From Streptomyces griseoluteus (lineage in GTDB: Bacteria > Actinomycetota > Actinomycetes > Streptomycetales > Streptomycetaceae), in contig JOBE01000086.1 in assembly GCA_000717735.1 (NCBI GenBank), positions 1-17,887 on the forward strand: DNA of 17,887 bases, written 5' to 3'. Below the pieces are notes generated by a model that saw only the letters and a list, made by a program, of their open reading frames with translations, searched no databases and was not told where the DNA came from. How positions within the stretch are numbered: the first letter of the stretch is position 1; each line of letters starts with the position of its first letter. Made by a program: the position numbers and the translations under genes. This document shows, in pieces, positions 14,828 to 17,887 of this stretch.

Positions 14828-15561
14828 GTCGCCCCCGGGTGGCTGCGGTGCAGGTGCTGCATCTCGGCGATCATCCGGCCGAAGGATTCGGTGTGCAGTC
14901 CCTGTCGGCCGGCTCCGGCGGCCCAGGCGCCGGTGCGGGGGCCGGAGGGCACGGTGAGGGTGGCCTTGCCGAGGATGTCGGTCATGGACGCGAGCCAGGC
15001 GCTCTCCATGGCCGCGTGGTCCACGTCGAGTCCTTCGACGGGCTGGAACAGTTCGCCCGTGTACCGCCAGAGGGCGTCGCAGGCGCGCTGCATGCGCTCG
15101 TGGCTCTCGGTGGTGCCGTCGCCGAGGCGCAGGGTCCAGTGCTCGGCGTGGTCCCGGTGGTAGGCGACCTCCTTGACGGCCTTGGCCGCGAGTCCGGCGA
15201 AGGGCCCGTCGCCGGAGGCCAGCCGGCCGTACAGGAGGTGCTGGTAGGTGGAGAAGTAGAGCTGCCGGGCGATGGTGTGGGCGAAGTCGCCGTTGGGCTG
15301 TTCGGCCAGCTGGACGTTCCGGAAGGAACGCTCCTCGCGCAGGTAGGCCAGTTCGTCCTCGTCGCCGACGAGGGAGAGCAGGATGCGGGCCTGGCCGAGG
15401 AGGTCGAGGGCGATGTTGGCGAGGGCGACCTCCTCCTCCAGGACGGGGGCGGAGCCGGCCCATTCCCCCAGGCGGTGGGAGAGGATGAGGGCGTCGTCGC
15501 CGAGGGCGAGGGCGGCGCCGGTGAACGTGGCGGTCTCGTGGGTGTCGGGGGTGCTGCTCAC
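14821..15561 (-). CDS. paaC: Phenylacetyl-CoA epoxidase structural subunit PaaC
   Basis: The product has 246 residues from GTG 15561 ([15 protein letters not shown]), which overlaps the paaB stop as GTGA. The ferritin-like helical subunit shows the PaaC signature LGDDALILSHRLGEWAGSAPVLEEEVALANIALDLLGQAR and later KEVAYHRDHAEHWTLRLGDGT. PaaC pairs with PaaA in the core of the complex and has no working diiron site in characterised systems. Longer upstream starts would run into paaB and are not needed. Confidence 0.96.
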   Translation of the reverse strand: MSSTPDTHETATFTGAALALGDDALILSHRLGEWAGSAPVLEEEVALANIALDLLGQARILLSLVGDEDELAYLREERSFRNVQLAEQPNGDFAHTIARQLYFSTYQHLLYGRLASGDGPFAGLAAKAVKEVAYHRDHAEHWTLRLGDGTTESHERMQRACDALWRYTGELFQPVEGLDVDHAAMESAWLASMTDILGKATLTVPSGPRTGAWAAGAGRQGLHTESFGRMIAEMQHLHRSHPGATW

Positions 15562-15845
15562 AGGTGCTTCACCCCCTCCGGGATGTCGTAGAACGTCGGG
15601 TGGCGGTAGGGCTTGTCCGCGGCCGGTTCGAAGAAGGGGTCCTTCTCGTCCGGCGAGGAGGCGGTGATCTCGGTGGAGGGGACGACCCAGATCGACACGC
15701 CTTCGCTCCTGCGGGTGTACAGGTCGCGGGCGTTGCGCAGGGCCATCTCCGCGTCGGGCGCGTGGAGACTGCCCGCGTGGGTGTGGGACAGTCCGCGGCG
15801 GGAGCGCACGAACACCTCCCACAGCGGCCAACCGTCGCTCGTCAT
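15558..15845 (-). CDS. paaB: Phenylacetyl-CoA epoxidase subunit PaaB
   Basis: The product has 95 residues, normal for the family. It has the PaaB core [41 protein letters not shown] and [21 protein letters not shown]. PaaB bridges the PaaAC heterodimers and is required for activity. Its ATG overlaps the paaA stop (ATGA) with GGGGAGG 7 nt before, and its stop overlaps the paaC start, so all three are translationally coupled. Confidence 0.96.
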   Translation of the reverse strand: MTSDGWPLWEVFVRSRRGLSHTHAGSLHAPDAEMALRNARDLYTRRSEGVSIWVVPSTEITASSPDEKDPFFEPAADKPYRHPTFYDIPEGVKHL

Positions 15846-16864
15846 GCCTGTGCCTCCCCGTGCTTGCCGGTGTGCTGGTGCTTCTTCGCGTGGGCGGCCG
15901 CGGCTTCTCTGACCCAGGCGCCGTCCTCGTGGGCCTGGCGCCGCTTGCTGAGCCGCTGGTCGTTGCAGGGGCCGTTGCCCTTGAGGACGTCCCAGAACTC
16001 GGTCCAGTCGATGGCGCCGAAGTCGTAGTGCCCGCGCTCCTCGTTCCACCGGAGGTCGGGGTCGGGGAGGGTGAGTCCGAGGGCCTCGGCCTGCGGCACG
16101 GCGATGTCGACGAAGCGCTGTCGCAGCTCGTCGTTGGTGTGGCGCTTGATCTTCCAGGCCATCGCCTGGGCGGTGTGGGTCGACTCGTCGTCGGGCGGGC
16201 CGAACATCATCAGGGAGGGCCACCACCAGCGGTCCACGGCGTCCTGGGCCATGGCGTGCTGGGCCTCGGTGCCCTGGGAGAGGGCGAGCAGCGCCTCGAA
16301 GCCCTGGCGCTGGTGGAAGGACTCCTCCTTGCAGACCCGGACCATCGCGCGGGCGTACGGCCCGTACGAGCAGCGGCAGATCGGGACCTGGTTGGTGATC
16401 GCGGCCCCGTCCACCAGCCAGCCGATCGCGCCGACGTCGGCCCAGGTCAGCGTGGGGTAGTTGAAGATCGAGGAGTACTTCTGGCGGCCCGAGTGGAGCT
16501 TGTCGAGCAGCTCGTCGCGGCTGGTGCCGAGGGTTTCCGCGGCGCTGTACAGGTAGAGGCCGTGGCCGGCCTCGTCCTGGACCTTGGCCATGAGGATCGC
16601 CTTGCGGCGCAGCGAGGGCGCGCGGGTGATCCAGTTCGCCTCGGGCTGCATGCCGATGATTTCGGAGTGGGCGTGCTGCGCGATCTGCCGGACGAGCGAG
16701 GCGCGGTAGGCCTCGGGCATCCAGTCGCGCGGCTCGATCCGCTCCTCGGCGGCCACTGCGGCGTCGAACACGGTCTCGTAAGCGGCCTGCTCCGCCGCCA
16801 CGGCCGCGTCCGACACGCCGGACACGCCCGTGGTCCCTGCCGTATCTGCCGTCACTGCGGTCAT
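15842..16864 (-). CDS. paaA: Phenylacetyl-CoA epoxidase catalytic diiron subunit PaaA
   Basis: The product has 340 residues. It makes the ring 1,2-epoxide of phenylacetyl-CoA, the step that opens the aerobic phenylacetate pathway. Diiron ligands are visible: E68 (HSEIIG), E98 and H101 (VQDEAGHG), E181 and H184 (CKEESFHQ). Other family signs are [22 protein letters not shown] and [16 protein letters not shown]. An Ala-rich N-terminal extension (1-40) and His/Lys-rich C-terminus add to the core. The start is ATG 16864 with AGGGGG 4 nt upstream. It is the first gene of paaABCDE, read from a promoter overlapping the palindrome at 16875-16892. No paaK (ligase), paaG, paaZ or regulator is in the window, so the rest of the pathway must lie elsewhere. 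Confidence 0.97.
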   Translation of the reverse strand: MTAVTADTAGTTGVSGVSDAAVAAEQAAYETVFDAAVAAEERIEPRDWMPEAYRASLVRQIAQHAHSEIIGMQPEANWITRAPSLRRKAILMAKVQDEAGHGLYLYSAAETLGTSRDELLDKLHSGRQKYSSIFNYPTLTWADVGAIGWLVDGAAITNQVPICRCSYGPYARAMVRVCKEESFHQRQGFEALLALSQGTEAQHAMAQDAVDRWWWPSLMMFGPPDDESTHTAQAMAWKIKRHTNDELRQRFVDIAVPQAEALGLTLPDPDLRWNEERGHYDFGAIDWTEFWDVLKGNGPCNDQRLSKRRQAHEDGAWVREAAAAHAKKHQHTGKHGEAQA

Positions 16865-16874
16865 CGGACCCCCT

Positions 16875-16892
16875 ACCGACCGATCGTTCGGT
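16875..16892. promoter_or_regulatory. TetR/PaaR-type operator upstream of paaA
   Basis: ACCGACCGATCGTTCGGT is an 18-bp palindrome with one mismatched pair, ending 11 bp before the paaA start. The ACCG...CGGT core is typical of TetR-family operators, and PaaR of actinobacteria is the best candidate ligand-responsive repressor (ligand phenylacetyl-CoA). It also lies near the promoter of the divergent DUF5819 gene. Confidence 0.7.
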
Positions 16893-16905
16893 TGAATGAC
16901 TTCAA
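16892..16905. promoter_or_regulatory. Second inverted repeat in the paaA upstream region
   Basis: TTGAATGACTTCAA has 5-bp arms around 4 bp and directly abuts the PaaR-type site. It covers the probable -35 box of the divergent gene. It may be a second operator; the arms are short enough for chance. Confidence 0.35.
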
Positions 16906-16929
16906 TGGTGAGTCGACGGCCCGTATGGT
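16901..16929 (+). promoter_or_regulatory. Possible promoter of the DUF5819 gene
   Basis: TTCAAT (16901-16906) and TATGGT (16924-16929) are separated by 17 bp. Transcription would begin about 16936, leaving a 40-nt leader to ATG 16976; an in-frame ATG at 16925 would then lie inside the -10 box and cannot be the start. Confidence 0.4.
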
Positions 16930-16937
16930 GTCAACCC

Positions 16938-16946
16938 TGTGGATAA
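16938..16946 (-). promoter_or_regulatory. DnaA-box match near the DUF5819 start
   Basis: TGTGGATAA on the plus strand is TTATCCACA on the minus strand, the exact Escherichia coli DnaA-box consensus. It is isolated and lies near the predicted transcription start. Confidence 0.35.
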
Positions 16947-16975
16947 CCGAGTGGGCCGATCGGGATCGGGGCGGG

Positions 16976-17821
16976 ATGGACGCGGACGTCGAAAAGGGCG
17001 CGGCTGACGTGAACGACGACCGCCCGGCAGCCCAGGCGGTCCCCGAGGCGATCACCCCGAGCGCGCCCGTCGACGCCCAGGCCCCGGCGCTCGCGGCGGT
17101 CCCCACGCCGGGCCCCGCGACCGATCGCACGGCCACCGGGATCATGGCCCTCTCGCTGCCCTACCAGGTCGTTCTCGCCGTGGCGCTCGCCGTCGCCGGA
17201 GTGTTCGCCTGTGTGCACCTGACGATGGTGTTCCTGCACGTGGCGCCGTCCAACACGCTGACCAAACGGCACGGCCAGGCCGTCGACGACTGGGTCTATC
17301 CCGAGTTCGAACAGAACTGGAAGCTCTTCGCGCCCAATCCGCTCCAGCAGAACATCTCCGTCGAGGTCCGCGCCGAGCTCGCCGCCCCGGACGGCGCCCT
17401 GCGCACCACCGGCTGGATCGACCTCACGGCCCAGGACACCGAGGCGATCCGCCACAACGCCATGCCCAGCCACGCCCAGCAGAACGAACTCCGCCGGGCC
17501 GTGGACTTCTATCTCAACTCGCACTCCGACGACGACAGCCCCGACGGGCTGCGCGGCCGCCTCTCGGAGGAGTACATGCGCCGGATCGCGATGCACCGCC
17601 TCGACGCCCTTCCCGCCCTCGAAGGGCCCGACGGGCGGGCGCTCGACGGCGACGTGCGCCGCGTCCAGCTCCGGGCCGTCACCCGGCCCGTGCCCGCCCC
17701 CCGGTGGAGCTCCGAGAAGACCGACACGGCCCCCTCCTACCGCGACCTCCCGTGGTGGCAGGTCACCGAGGCCGACCGGCCCGCAGGCGCCCACCGAAGC
17801 CGTACGGAGGCGGCCCGATGA
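16976..17821 (+). CDS. DUF5819 family membrane protein
   Basis: The product has 281 residues from ATG 16976. A flexible N-terminus rich in Pro and Ala (1-55) is followed by one membrane helix (about 65-88) and an external domain with the family motif WVYPEFEQNWKLFAPNPLQQNISVEVRAEL (107-135). The domain continues to a C-terminal Pro/Arg-rich tail. Proteins of this type are commonly paired in Streptomyces with a following HTTM (vitamin-K-carboxylase-like) membrane protein; here the stop overlaps the next start as ATGA. The function is unknown. The start is uncertain: GTG 17009 (VNDDRP) is an alternative and no start has a strong ribosome-binding site. Confidence 0.82.
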   Translation: MDADVEKGAADVNDDRPAAQAVPEAITPSAPVDAQAPALAAVPTPGPATDRTATGIMALSLPYQVVLAVALAVAGVFACVHLTMVFLHVAPSNTLTKRHGQAVDDWVYPEFEQNWKLFAPNPLQQNISVEVRAELAAPDGALRTTGWIDLTAQDTEAIRHNAMPSHAQQNELRRAVDFYLNSHSDDDSPDGLRGRLSEEYMRRIAMHRLDALPALEGPDGRALDGDVRRVQLRAVTRPVPAPRWSSEKTDTAPSYRDLPWWQVTEADRPAGAHRSRTEAAR

Positions 17822-17833
17822 CCCCGCCCACAC
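17818..17833 (+). CDS. First codons of a downstream gene, cut by the contig end (possibly HTTM protein)
   Basis: ATG 17818 overlaps the DUF5819 stop (ATGA), with GGAGG (17806-17810) 7 nt upstream. Only MTPPT is genomic before the adapter begins at 17834. The identity as an HTTM-domain protein is inferred only from the usual gene neighbour of DUF5819. Confidence 0.55.
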
Positions 17834-17887
17834 CTGTCTCTTATACACATCTGACGCTGCCGACGAATAGAGAGGGGGAGAGCTCGG
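17834..17887 (+). other. Illumina Nextera adapter contamination (3' end)
   Basis: CTGTCTCTTATACACATCTG begins the reverse complement of the Nextera Read 1 end (17834-17866). ATAGAGAG (17867-17874) is the reverse complement of the same i5 index as at the 5' end. Positions 17875-17887 match the flow-cell oligo except for three T-to-G differences, typical of poor read ends. A frame read from here on the minus strand would begin with the false peptide MYKRQ. Confidence 0.98.

Noticed and set aside
14128..15842. Tropolone-type biosynthesis from the paa epoxidase
   Set aside because: Some bacteria divert phenylacetate intermediates to tropone-type antibiotics, but nothing beyond the ordinary paaABCDE genes is present here.
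1..17887. tRNA, rRNA, insertion sequences, phage genes
   Set aside because: No cloverleaf, rRNA motif, transposase or phage structural gene was recognised by eye on either strand.

Overview
The window is a very GC-rich actinobacterial contig, almost certainly Streptomyces or a close relative. The base composition, the frequent GTG starts, the tight ATGA/GTGA gene overlaps and the protein families (FBP zinc-finger, DUF2252, DUF5819, actinobacterial paaABCDE layout) all point there. Bases 1-57 and 17834-17887 are not genomic. They are Illumina Nextera adapter with the same i5 index at both ends, so genomic sequence runs only from 58 to 17833 and both end genes are cut by library or assembly artefact.

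Region 1 (58-4121): the last part of a nonribosomal peptide synthetase, T-C-A-T, with no thioesterase. It overlaps by GTGA a small FBP/FusB-like zinc-finger protein of the family that binds elongation factor G. Directly after that stop codon lies a G-rich heptamer array (about 4121-4218).

Region 2 (4219-6880): a two-component system, with a HisKA_3 sensor kinase carrying an unusual C-terminal membrane segment and tail domain, followed by a NarL-type regulator. An inverted repeat and a possible leaderless promoter precede the kinase. Region 3 (6881-8600): a MarR repressor divergent from a six-segment membrane protein of the YhgE/Pip or ABC-2-like type, with a perfect MarR-style palindrome between them. 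Region 4 (8601-11991): a DUF2252 kinase-fold protein, about 600 bp without a convincing gene but with strong hairpins, a J-domain protein and a single-domain rhodanese.

Region 5 (12005-16864, minus strand): paaABCDE, the phenylacetyl-CoA epoxidase complex, with tight translational coupling at every junction, then an acyl-CoA dehydrogenase with its own pair of palindromic operators. A paaA-proximal 18-bp palindrome looks like a TetR-family (PaaR-type) operator. Region 6 (16900-17833): a DUF5819 membrane protein divergent from paaA, overlapping by ATGA the first codons of a gene lost at the contig end.

Most of the window is ordinary Streptomyces chromosome. The points most worth following are the coupling of an EF-G-binding-type protein to an NRPS (possible self-resistance), the kinase with a transmembrane tail, the heptamer/G-quadruplex array, and the set of operator palindromes that links phenylacetate and acyl-CoA catabolism to unseen TetR regulators.
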